From assembly GCF_004345365.1 (NCBI RefSeq), contig NZ_SLVF01000008.1:62001-126000 (forward strand): 64,000 nt of DNA, given 5' to 3'. The translations under genes were made by a program, and so were the position numbers. Position 1 is the first letter of the stretch. The number at the start of each line of letters is the position of its first letter. This document shows positions 35,682-43,444 of the stretch, one piece after another. Below the pieces are notes generated by a model. That model was given only the letters and a program-made list of their open reading frames with translations, made no database searches and was not told the origin of the DNA. This stretch comes from Kribbella sp. VKM Ac-2568. GTDB lineage: Bacteria > Actinomycetota > Actinomycetes > Propionibacteriales > Kribbellaceae.

Positions 35682-36626
35682 ATGCATGCGATCTACATCG
35701 ACGCAGACATCACCGACGATGAGCGCAGGGAGAAGTTGTACGACGGCGACCTGTTCGTCTACTCGCCGCGTCCGTCGACGCTGGCGTTGACGGAGTTCGC
35801 CGCGGAGCTGGCCCGCGAGGCCTTCGCTCCACTCGATCCGGAGACCGCGCAGTTCGACATGGCGGTCGAGGAGTACGCCGCGCTGCTCGCCGAGCTGAAG
35901 CCGCGGTTCATCCACCACCCGGAGTCGAAGCGGTTGATCCAGGACATGCTGGTCGATCTCGGCTGCGACCCCGAACAGGTGTACTTCGACGTGCCGCGGA
36001 TGCGCAGCTCGACGTCGAACGACTACCTGACCACCGGGATCGCGTTCGCCTTCCACCCGCACCGCGACACCTGGTACTCGGCGCCCTACTGCCAGCTGAA
36101 CTGGTGGTTGCCGATCTTCCCGATCAGCGTGGACAACGGCCTGGCCTTCCACCCGCGGTACTGGCAGACGCCGGTGAAGAACAGCTCGCGGGTCTACAAC
36201 TACGCGGAGTGGAACGCGACCAGCCGGCTGATCGCGGCGACCCAGATCGGTACCGACACCCGGGTGCAGCCGGTGCCGGAGGAAGAGGTCGAGCTGGTGC
36301 CGCAGATCCGGCCGATCTGCCGGCCGGGCGGGATCATCCTGTTCTCCGGGGCGCAGTTGCACTCCAGCGTGCCGAACACCTCGGGACGGACGCGGTTCAG
36401 CATCGACCTGCGCACCGTGCACCTCGGTGACGCGGCGGCCCACCGGGCGGCGCCCAACATCGACTCGGAGTCGACCGGGACGACGATGGGCGACTACCTG
36501 CGGACCAGCGACCTCGAGCACCTGCCCGAGGGACTGATCGCGGCGTACGACATCCCGAAGCCCGCGCCGGCCGGCGCGGACGGCTCGCAACCCGGAACGG
36601 ACGCCCCCAGGCCCGCGACGGTGTGA
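35682..36626 (+). CDS. Phytanoyl-CoA dioxygenase-like 2-oxoglutarate oxygenase
   Basis: A 314-residue Fe(II)/2-oxoglutarate-dependent enzyme, likely cytoplasmic. The iron triad is visible as H127-x-D129 in HPHRDTW and the distal His227 in GAQLHSSVPN, with an Arg in GRTRFSIDL to bind 2-oxoglutarate. The C-terminus is a Pro/Ala-rich tail. Such enzymes hydroxylate or desaturate small molecules; here a sugar or sugar-linked acyl group is plausible. It may have its own promoter because a hairpin precedes it. ATG 35682 follows GAGGGGGTTTCACCA. Confidence 0.78.
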   Translation: MHAIYIDADITDDERREKLYDGDLFVYSPRPSTLALTEFAAELAREAFAPLDPETAQFDMAVEEYAALLAELKPRFIHHPESKRLIQDMLVDLGCDPEQVYFDVPRMRSSTSNDYLTTGIAFAFHPHRDTWYSAPYCQLNWWLPIFPISVDNGLAFHPRYWQTPVKNSSRVYNYAEWNATSRLIAATQIGTDTRVQPVPEEEVELVPQIRPICRPGGIILFSGAQLHSSVPNTSGRTRFSIDLRTVHLGDAAAHRAAPNIDSESTGTTMGDYLRTSDLEHLPEGLIAAYDIPKPAPAGADGSQPGTDAPRPATV

Positions 36627-36665
36627 GTCCTCCGGCCGGCGCAACCCTCGGCGCCGGCTGGGCCC

Positions 36666-36718
36666 AGGGCGTGCCTCCCTTGCTCTCGTGCGTATTCCGG
36701 GACCGGGAGGCACGCCCT
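36666..36718. terminator. Perfect 14-bp bidirectional hairpin
   Basis: AGGGCGTGCCTCCC (36666-36679) pairs exactly with GGGAGGCACGCCCT (36705-36718) around 25 bases. It sits between convergent stops (36626 plus, 36734 minus), so it can end transcripts from both sides, and it marks the border between loci A and B. Confidence 0.75.
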
Positions 36719-36733
36719 TGCGGCGTGTGGGCT

Positions 36734-37420
36734 CTAGCGGCGTGTGTTCAGCTGCTGTTTCCCGGCGAACCGGTCGATCAGCAGGGCCGTCGCCGGGATG
36801 ATCAGCAGGGCGGAGCCGAAGCCGCCGATGGTGTCGGTGGGGTAGTGCGCGGTCAGGTCGATCTGCGACCAGGCCATCAGCCCGCCACAGATGACCGCCA
36901 GCCCCAGCACCAGCGCAGTACCGACGAGGCGGCCCGCCTTCGTCAGGTCGGCGACCAGGAGGCCCAGCACCAGTCCGATCGCTGTCGCGGCAGCCGTGTG
37001 GCCACTGGGGTAGGACAGGAAGTCTCCGTGGATCCGCCGGTCCACGAGATGCTTGAGCACCAGAGCGAGCACAGTGGTCAGGAACGTGCCCACGACCGCG
37101 GTGATCGCCAGGCGCCGGCGCCCGGTGAGCAGGCAGATCGCTGCCACGATCAGGACCGTCACCACCCGGCCGGCCGGCTCACCGGTCCAGTCCACGACCA
37201 GCGCGAGCTGCCAGAGCCCGGCAGGGGTGTTGACGGCCGGCTGGATCCACCGATCGATCCGGTTCGGCCCGCGGTCGCCGGCGTAGAGGAGGGCCGGCAG
37301 GACGAGGAGCAGCGCCCCCAGAACCATCAGCACCACGGCCGATCCCCGCAACGCGGGGATGACCGCCGGTTTCCGTCCACGCTCGACCGGACGCGCGGGA
37401 CCTGCGTTGTCTGTCGTCAT
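36734..37420 (-). CDS. PAP2-family membrane phosphatase
   Basis: A 228-residue membrane protein with about six hydrophobic segments and the acid-phosphatase (PAP2) motifs: a basic KHLVDRR stretch near 118-124, YPSGHT near 132, and SQIDLTAHYPTD near 185-196 with the catalytic histidine. Likely dephosphorylation of undecaprenyl diphosphate or a related lipid, recycling the carrier used by both EPS systems. ATG 37420 follows GTGGGGGAC. It diverges from the second priming transferase across 363 bp. Confidence 0.85.
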   Translation of the reverse strand: MTTDNAGPARPVERGRKPAVIPALRGSAVVLMVLGALLLVLPALLYAGDRGPNRIDRWIQPAVNTPAGLWQLALVVDWTGEPAGRVVTVLIVAAICLLTGRRRLAITAVVGTFLTTVLALVLKHLVDRRIHGDFLSYPSGHTAAATAIGLVLGLLVADLTKAGRLVGTALVLGLAVICGGLMAWSQIDLTAHYPTDTIGGFGSALLIIPATALLIDRFAGKQQLNTRR

Positions 37421-37464
37421 GTCCCCCCACCCGATGCAAATTCTATCCCCAGGTTTTGGCGAGG

Positions 37465-37497
37465 CCGGTCGCAGACGACCGGTGACCGTAGTACCCT
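37465..37497 (+). promoter_or_regulatory. Inverted repeat and CGTAGTACCCT element before locus B
   Basis: The 363-bp gap 37421-37783 carries CCGGTCG-CAGA-CGACCGG (37465-37482), a perfect 7-bp inverted repeat, followed at once by CGTAGTACCCT (37487-37497). The latter matches the element upstream of the first priming transferase. TACCCT would fit a -10 box. The rest of the gap has no gene I can support; several short frames lack ribosome sites. Confidence 0.35.
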
Positions 37498-37783
37498 GCG
37501 GTGACTTGCCGCCGACGGGTTGGTGAATTCTGGGGATGTGGAGTCGCGGACACATGGTGGTGCGGACTGGTTCACCGGGGGGTGGCCGGAGAGAAACGGT
37601 CGGTGGAGGAGTGTGCTGTGTCTGAGTCCGGTGCGATGACTCCGCAACGGATCGGGAGTGGGAACAGGTACGTCGCGCAGGCGTGGCTCCCACCGATTGA
37701 CAGTGCTGACGGGCAGACTGCAAACTGCCCCGGGCGGTGGCGTAGAGTGCCCGGGCGACAGCAGCGTGAGACGAGGGACCGGT

Positions 37784-39406
37784 GTGAGCGGAGTTAGACG
37801 CGTGCCCGCGACGCCCGGCGAGGTCACGGCTCCGGAGAATTCCTCTGCCCTGAACGTCACCAGCGTCGGCGCGAGCGTGCGTGAGCCGGTCGCCGAGCTG
37901 GGCTCCGACCGGCTGGACGCACCCGCCGTCGACGTCCACGCCGTCGATGTGCACGGGCCCATGTGGGTGGTGCCGCACGAGGTGCCGGCGATCGTGCCGC
38001 GCTCGTCGCGGTGGACCGAGCCGCGCTGGGTGGGCGTCTATCGCTGGGCCGCGGTCGGTGGCGACCTGCTGGCCGCGATGATCGGCATCTCGATCGCCCT
38101 GCTGACCCGCTTCGGGTACCACGTCGGCAGCAGCTACCTGCTGATCAGCAGCCTGCTCCCGCTCGCCTGGGTCGGTGTGGTCGCTCTGTCCAAGGGCTAC
38201 GACTCCCGGTACTTCGGCGCCGGGCCGGACGAGTTCCGCTCGCTGCTGCGCTCGGGGGTCGGGCTCACCGCCGCGGTCGCCCTGGCGTCGTACGCGACGA
38301 AGACCGAGATCGCTCGTGGCTTCGTGGTGCTCGCCATCCCGGTGATCGTGGGAACCGCGCTGGTACTGCGGTACGGGCTGCGCAAGGACCTGCACCGGCA
38401 TCGTCTCCGAGGCCGCTGCATGCACCGCGTCCTCGTGGTCGGCCGAACAGGGCCGGCCGCCACTTTGTGTGAGCACCTGGAGAGCCGCCCGACGGACGGG
38501 TTCCGGGTGGTGGCGACCTGCCGGCCGCGCGGTGATTCCCGCTCGAGCGGCCCGTTGCAGCCCGACGAGCTCGACGAGGCGGACATCCTGGCCGCGGTCG
38601 ACCGGCATGCCGTGGACGTGGTCGCGGTGGCGACCGATCCCGAGCTGGCCGGCCAGTCGCTGCGCCGGTTGTCCTGGGCGCTGGAGCAGCGCGGCGTCGA
38701 GCTGATCGTGTCACCCGGCATCATCGAGGTGGCCGGCCCGCGGATCTCGATCCGCCCGGTGGCGGGCCTGTCGCTGCTGCACCTGGAGCGGCCGTCCGTG
38801 AGCGGCGGGCCGCACCTGATGAAGGCGGTCTTCGACCGGACGCTGGCCCTCGGCATGCTGATCCTGCTCGCACCGCTGATGATCGGCCTCACCATCGCGG
38901 TGAAGCTGTCCAGCCCCGGACCGGTGCTGTTCCACCAGCGCCGGGTCGGCAAGGGCGGCGCCGAGTTCACCATGCTCAAGTTCCGCAGCATGTACGCCGA
39001 CGCCGAGGCGCGCCTCGGCGACCTGTACGCGCTCAGCGACGGCAACGGCGTGATCTTCAAGATGCGGGACGATCCGCGGATGACGCCGCTGGGCAGGCTG
39101 ATCCGCCGGTTCTCGCTCGACGAGCTGCCCCAGCTGTTCAACGTACTGCGGGGCGACATGTCCCTGGTCGGGCCACGCCCCCCGCTGTCGGAGGAGGTCG
39201 CCCTGTACGCTGCGGACGACTCCCGGCGGATGCTGGTCAAGCCCGGCATCACCGGACTGTGGCAGGTGAGCGGCCGCAGCGATCTCTCGTGGGACGAGTC
39301 GGTCCGTCTGGACCTCCGCTACGTCGACAACTGGTCGATGACGCTGGACCTGCTCATCCTCTGGAAGACCGCGCGTGCGGTGATCTACGGAGCAGGAGCC
39401 TATTGA
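37784..39406 (+). CDS. Polyprenyl glycosylphosphotransferase (EPS priming enzyme, locus B)
   Basis: A 540-residue paralogue of the enzyme at 6484 with the same order of parts: cytoplasmic tail, four or so N-terminal membrane helices, a nucleotide-binding-like domain, a membrane helix and a sugar transferase domain (MLKFRSM; LPQLFNVLRGDMSLVGPRP). The tail is longer, and WVVPHEVPAIVPRSSRWTE mirrors the sister protein. GTG 37784 follows GAGGGACCGGT; a GTG at 37802 is possible. The stop overlaps the GDP-fucose synthase ATG, linking the enzyme to fucose supply. Presumably it primes a different repeat unit from the first. Confidence 0.92.
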   Translation: MSGVRRVPATPGEVTAPENSSALNVTSVGASVREPVAELGSDRLDAPAVDVHAVDVHGPMWVVPHEVPAIVPRSSRWTEPRWVGVYRWAAVGGDLLAAMIGISIALLTRFGYHVGSSYLLISSLLPLAWVGVVALSKGYDSRYFGAGPDEFRSLLRSGVGLTAAVALASYATKTEIARGFVVLAIPVIVGTALVLRYGLRKDLHRHRLRGRCMHRVLVVGRTGPAATLCEHLESRPTDGFRVVATCRPRGDSRSSGPLQPDELDEADILAAVDRHAVDVVAVATDPELAGQSLRRLSWALEQRGVELIVSPGIIEVAGPRISIRPVAGLSLLHLERPSVSGGPHLMKAVFDRTLALGMLILLAPLMIGLTIAVKLSSPGPVLFHQRRVGKGGAEFTMLKFRSMYADAEARLGDLYALSDGNGVIFKMRDDPRMTPLGRLIRRFSLDELPQLFNVLRGDMSLVGPRPPLSEEVALYAADDSRRMLVKPGITGLWQVSGRSDLSWDESVRLDLRYVDNWSMTLDLLILWKTARAVIYGAGAY

Positions 39407-40350
39407 TGGTCATCGACCGACGGTCACCGGTGTACGTCGCAGGCCACCGGGGACTGGTCGGGTCGGCGATCTGGCGCCGGCTCGAAGGTGACGGCTTCAC
39501 CCACCTGATCGGCGCGACGTCCGCCGAGCTCGACCTGCGCGACCGCGCCGCGACGTTCGCCTTCCTGGCCGAGCACCGGCCGGCGGTGGTGATCGACGCG
39601 GCCGCCCGGGTCGGCGGCATCCTGGCCAACCGGGACCACCCGACCGAGTTCCTCAGCGAGAACCTGCGGATCCAGGTCAACCTCATGGACGCCGCTCTGG
39701 AGGTCCGGACGCGGCGGCTGCTTTTCCTCGGCTCGTCCTGCATCTACCCGAAGTTCGCCGCCCAGCCGATCCACGAGTCGAGCCTGCTGACCGGGGAGCT
39801 GGAGCCGACCAACGACGCGTACGCGATCGCCAAGATCGCCGGCATCATGCAAGTCCAGGCCGTCCGCCGGCAGTACGGGCTGCCCTGGATCTCCGCGATG
39901 CCGACCAACCTCTACGGGCCGAACGACAACTTCGACCTGACCAGCTCGCACGTGCTGCCGGCGCTGATCCGGCGGTTCCATGACGCGAAGCAGGCGGATG
40001 CCCCCGAGGTGGTGCTGTGGGGGACCGGGACGCCGCGGCGGGAGTTCCTGCACGTCGACGACCTGGCCGACGCGTGCCTGTTCCTGCTGGAGAACTACGA
40101 CGACCCGCAGACCATCAACGTCGGTGTCGGCGAGGACGTGACGATCCGCGAGCTCGCCGAGCTGGTGGCTCGCGTCGTCGGGTACACCGGTGCGATCGGC
40201 AACGACCTGTCCAAGCCGGACGGCACCCCGCGCAAGCTGCTGGAAGTGAGCCGGCTGCGGGCCCTGGGCTGGAAGCCCGCGAGAGACCTCGAGCGAGGCG
40301 TCGCGAGCACGTATGCCTGGTACCTCGAGCACCTGGGGGGTGAGGCATGA
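39406..40350 (+). CDS. fcl: GDP-L-fucose synthase
   Basis: A 314-residue epimerase-reductase that converts GDP-4-keto-6-deoxymannose to GDP-L-fucose. The nucleotide motif GHRGLVGSAI (13-22), the SSCIYP stretch and the Y-xxx-K pair in DAYAIAKIAG identify the family. GGAGCAGGAGCC precedes ATG 39406, which overlaps the priming-enzyme stop. Its own stop overlaps gmd (ATGA). The fcl-gmd pair makes the whole GDP-fucose branch from GDP-mannose. Confidence 0.93.
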   Translation: MVIDRRSPVYVAGHRGLVGSAIWRRLEGDGFTHLIGATSAELDLRDRAATFAFLAEHRPAVVIDAAARVGGILANRDHPTEFLSENLRIQVNLMDAALEVRTRRLLFLGSSCIYPKFAAQPIHESSLLTGELEPTNDAYAIAKIAGIMQVQAVRRQYGLPWISAMPTNLYGPNDNFDLTSSHVLPALIRRFHDAKQADAPEVVLWGTGTPRREFLHVDDLADACLFLLENYDDPQTINVGVGEDVTIRELAELVARVVGYTGAIGNDLSKPDGTPRKLLEVSRLRALGWKPARDLERGVASTYAWYLEHLGGEA

Positions 40351-41330
40351 GGAAGGCCCTGATCACGGGGATCACCGGTCAGGACGGTTCGTACCTGGCC
40401 GAGCTGCTGCTGAGCAAGGGGTACGAGGTGCACGGCCTGATCCGCCGAGCCAGCACGTTCAACACGCACCGGATCGACCATCTGTACACGGATCCGCACG
40501 AGCAGGACAAGCGGCTGTTCCTGCACTACGGCGACCTCACCGACGGGTCGCGGCTCGTCACGCTGCTCGCGTCGATCCAGCCGCACGAGGTCTACCACCT
40601 CGCCGCGCAGAGCCACGTGCGGGTCAGCTTCGACGAGCCCGAGTACACCGGTGACACCACCGGGATGGGAACCACCCGGCTGCTCGAGGCGATCCGGATG
40701 ATCGGGCTGGACTGCCGGTTCTACCAGGCCAGCAGCTCGGAGATGTTCGGCGCCACCCCGCCACCGCAGAACGAGGACACCCCGTTCTACCCGCGCTCGC
40801 CGTACGGCGCCGCCAAGCTCTACAGCTACTGGATGACGCGGAACTACCGCGAGGCGTACGACATGTTCGCGGTGAACGGGATCCTGTTCAACCACGAGAG
40901 CCCGCGCCGCGGCGAGACCTTCGTGACCCGCAAGATCACCCGGGCGGTGGCCCGGATCAAGCTCGGCCAGGAGAAGCGGCTGTACCTCGGCAACCTGCAG
41001 GCCTGCCGCGACTGGGGCTACGCACCGGAGTACGTCGAGGGCATGTGGCGGATGCTCCAGCACGACACCCCGGCGGACTACGTGATCGCCACCGGTACGT
41101 CGTACTCGGTGCGGGACTTCGTCTCGCTGGCCTTCGACCACGCCGGGATGGACTGGAAGGACTTCGTCGACTACGACGCGCGGTACGAGCGGCCGACCGA
41201 GGTGGACTCGCTGATCGGTGACGCCTCGAAGGCACTGGAGGAGCTGGGCTGGAAGGCCCAGGTCCACGTGCCGGAACTCGTCCGCATCATGGTGGATGCC
41301 GATCTCGACATCCTGACCCGCGAGGACTGA
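40347..41330 (+). CDS. gmd: GDP-mannose 4,6-dehydratase
   Basis: A 327-residue enzyme making GDP-4-keto-6-deoxymannose, the substrate of fcl. Seen are TGITGQDGSYLAELLL (8-23), the GLIRRASTFNTHRIDHLY stretch, SSSEMFGATPPPQ and YGAAKLYSYWMTRNYREAY with the catalytic Tyr-Lys. ATG overlaps fcl by 4 bp. The next gene (WecG type) follows after 4 bp, so all belong to one operon. Confidence 0.95.
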   Translation: MRKALITGITGQDGSYLAELLLSKGYEVHGLIRRASTFNTHRIDHLYTDPHEQDKRLFLHYGDLTDGSRLVTLLASIQPHEVYHLAAQSHVRVSFDEPEYTGDTTGMGTTRLLEAIRMIGLDCRFYQASSSEMFGATPPPQNEDTPFYPRSPYGAAKLYSYWMTRNYREAYDMFAVNGILFNHESPRRGETFVTRKITRAVARIKLGQEKRLYLGNLQACRDWGYAPEYVEGMWRMLQHDTPADYVIATGTSYSVRDFVSLAFDHAGMDWKDFVDYDARYERPTEVDSLIGDASKALEELGWKAQVHVPELVRIMVDADLDILTRED

Positions 41331-41334
41331 AGCA

Positions 41335-42147
41335 ATGACTGCCGAGCTGACGGACCAGCACTTCACGCAGGGATCGGCCCGCCCTGCCGACCGGCCGCAT
41401 CCCCGGGTCGACGTGCTCGGGATCCATGTCAGCGTCACCGACATGGACGAGACGGTCGAGACGTTCGCGCGCTGGATCGACTGGGGTGAGCGGCACCTGG
41501 TCTGCGTCTCGGACATGAACTCCGTGCTGCACGCCCGCGCCGACGAGCACCTCACCGAGGTCTACAACAACTCCGGGCTCACCGTCGCGGACGGGATGCC
41601 GCTGGTCTGGGCGGGTAAGCGGGCCGGCTTCGACCGGATGGCCCGGGTCTGCGGACCGGACCTGCTCGAGCGGGTGATGGCCGAGGCGGCCGAGCGCGGC
41701 TGGTCGCAGTACTTCTACGGCGGTGCCGACGGGGTCGCCGAGCAGTTGCGGGAGAACTTCGTCGCGCGGCACCCCGGCCTGCAGGTGGCCGGCGCGTACT
41801 CACCGCCGTACCGGGCTCTGACCGAGGCCGAGGACGCCGAGATCGTCGACCGGCTGAACGAGGCGGAGCCGGACATCATCTGGGTCGGGCTCGGCGCGCC
41901 GAAGCAGGAGCGCTGGATGGCCGAGCACCGGGACCGGCTGGACGCCGCGATCCTGATCGGCGTCGGCGCCGCGTTCGACTTCCACACCGGCCGGCTCGAC
42001 CGGGCGCCGGGCTGGATGCAGCGGTCCGGGCTGGAGTGGAGCTACCGGCTCTACAAGGAACCGCGCCGGCTCTGGCGCCGGTACGTGCTGGGCATTCCGC
42101 GCTTCGGGGTCGGCATCCTGCGCCGGCCGCCGCGACCGGTTTCTTGA
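41335..42147 (+). CDS. WecG/TagA/CpsF family glycosyltransferase
   Basis: A 270-residue GT26 family enzyme that adds the second sugar to a lipid-linked first sugar, at the membrane. Motifs: NSVLHARADEHL, VADGMPLVWAGK, FYGGADGVAEQLRENF and the highly conserved WVGLGAPKQERWM and GVGAAFDFHTGRLDRAPGWMQ. No membrane helix is seen. It lies 4 bp after gmd, and its stop shares bases with the TTG start of the flippase. Confidence 0.92.
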   Translation: MTAELTDQHFTQGSARPADRPHPRVDVLGIHVSVTDMDETVETFARWIDWGERHLVCVSDMNSVLHARADEHLTEVYNNSGLTVADGMPLVWAGKRAGFDRMARVCGPDLLERVMAEAAERGWSQYFYGGADGVAEQLRENFVARHPGLQVAGAYSPPYRALTEAEDAEIVDRLNEAEPDIIWVGLGAPKQERWMAEHRDRLDAAILIGVGAAFDFHTGRLDRAPGWMQRSGLEWSYRLYKEPRRLWRRYVLGIPRFGVGILRRPPRPVS

Positions 42148-43400
42148 AGTTTCGGAAACTGGCCGGACCGGCCGGCCGGGCGGGCTGGGGACTGGCCGAT
42201 CAGGGCCTGTCCAGCCTGAGCAACCTGGCCGTCGGGGTTTTCGTTGCCCGCAGCGGCACTGTCGCCGACTTCGGCGTCTATGCCCTCGCGTTCGGCGGCT
42301 ACACGATCGCCCTGAACGTCTCGCGGGCCGTCGCGACCGAGCCGCTGGCGGTGCGCTACACCGGCGACCGCGACCCGGATTGGCAACGAGCGGTCAGGGC
42401 CAGTACTGCGACCGCGGTGCTCGTCGGCCTGCTCTCCATGCTCGTAGCGCTGGCGATCGCGGCGGTCCCCGCTGTTCCGTCGAAGGGCGTGCTGATCGCA
42501 TTCGCGGTGACGATGCCGGGCCTGCTTCTGCAGGACGCCTGGCGCTGGGCCTTCTTCGTCGTCGGTGAGGGCGGTCGCGCCTTCCTGAACGACCTGATCT
42601 GGTTGCTCGCGATGGGAGTCTTCTTCGCCGCGCTCTACCTGGCCGAAGCGGCGACGGCGTTCTCGCTGACGCTGGCGTGGGGCCTGGGCGCGGTGGTGGC
42701 CGCGATCGCCGGGCGGTTCCAGACCCGGTTGGCGCCGCGCCGGCAACTGATCCAGGAGTGGGTGAAGACCCACTGGGACCTCACCCCCAAGTACGTCGGG
42801 GAGATGCTCGCCGTGAGCGGCACGATCCAGGTGTACATGCTCGGGATCACTGCCGCAGCGGGAATCGCGGCCACGGCCGGTATCCGCGGCGCGCAGGTCC
42901 TCCTGGGCCCGGTGAACGTGCTGAACCAGGGGATCCGGGTGGTCGCAGTACCGGAGGCGGCCAGGGCGCTCAGGCATTCCTACCGGCGGCTGTGGCTTGT
43001 GGGCCTGGCGATCTCGCTAGGAGTCGGCGCGGGGGCCTTGGCTTGGGGAGCGGTCTTCCTGCTGCTGCCCGAGGACGTGGGGGAGTGGCTGCTGGGCGAG
43101 GGCGTCTGGGCCCAGGCGAGCGCCGTGATGGTGCCGGTCATCCTGCTGCAGGCGTTCGGAGCCTCCAATGCCGGCGCGTTCGCAATCATCCGGGCACTTG
43201 CGGCCGCTACCAGGGGTTTGCGGGTCCGTCTGGTGTCCTCGGTGATCCTGATCGTCGCGGGCATCGGAGGGGCATTGCTAGGCGGTGCCACGGGTGCTGC
43301 CTGGGGACTTGCCACCGCTTCCTTCTGCACTCTGCTGCTGTGGTGGCACGAAGCCCACCGGGCCATCGGCGTCCACAAGGCTGCTGCCAGCCGACGGTGA
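42144..43400 (+). CDS. Wzx-like polysaccharide flippase (locus B)
   Basis: A 418-residue polytopic membrane protein with about twelve hydrophobic segments, related to the flippase at 30187 (shared WGLADQG and the SRAVATEPLAVRYTG region). The likeliest start is TTG 42144, overlapping the previous stop as TTGA; an upstream frame start at 42036 lies inside the glycosyltransferase gene and is not supported. It is the last gene of the locus B rightward operon, followed by a hairpin. Confidence 0.82.
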   Translation: MKFRKLAGPAGRAGWGLADQGLSSLSNLAVGVFVARSGTVADFGVYALAFGGYTIALNVSRAVATEPLAVRYTGDRDPDWQRAVRASTATAVLVGLLSMLVALAIAAVPAVPSKGVLIAFAVTMPGLLLQDAWRWAFFVVGEGGRAFLNDLIWLLAMGVFFAALYLAEAATAFSLTLAWGLGAVVAAIAGRFQTRLAPRRQLIQEWVKTHWDLTPKYVGEMLAVSGTIQVYMLGITAAAGIAATAGIRGAQVLLGPVNVLNQGIRVVAVPEAARALRHSYRRLWLVGLAISLGVGAGALAWGAVFLLLPEDVGEWLLGEGVWAQASAVMVPVILLQAFGASNAGAFAIIRALAAATRGLRVRLVSSVILIVAGIGGALLGGATGAAWGLATASFCTLLLWWHEAHRAIGVHKAAASRR

Positions 43401-43404
43401 CGCC

Positions 43405-43434
43405 TGGGGCCTGCCCCTTTGCAGGCAGACCCCA
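43405..43434. terminator. Hairpin between flippase and propeller genes
   Basis: TGGGGCCTGCC (43405-43415) pairs with GGCAGACCCCA (43424-43434) apart from one G-T type mismatch. It begins 5 bp after the flippase stop and ends 11 bp before the stop of the opposite-strand propeller gene, so it can serve both. Confidence 0.6.
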
Positions 43435-43444
43435 AGCGCTCCCT

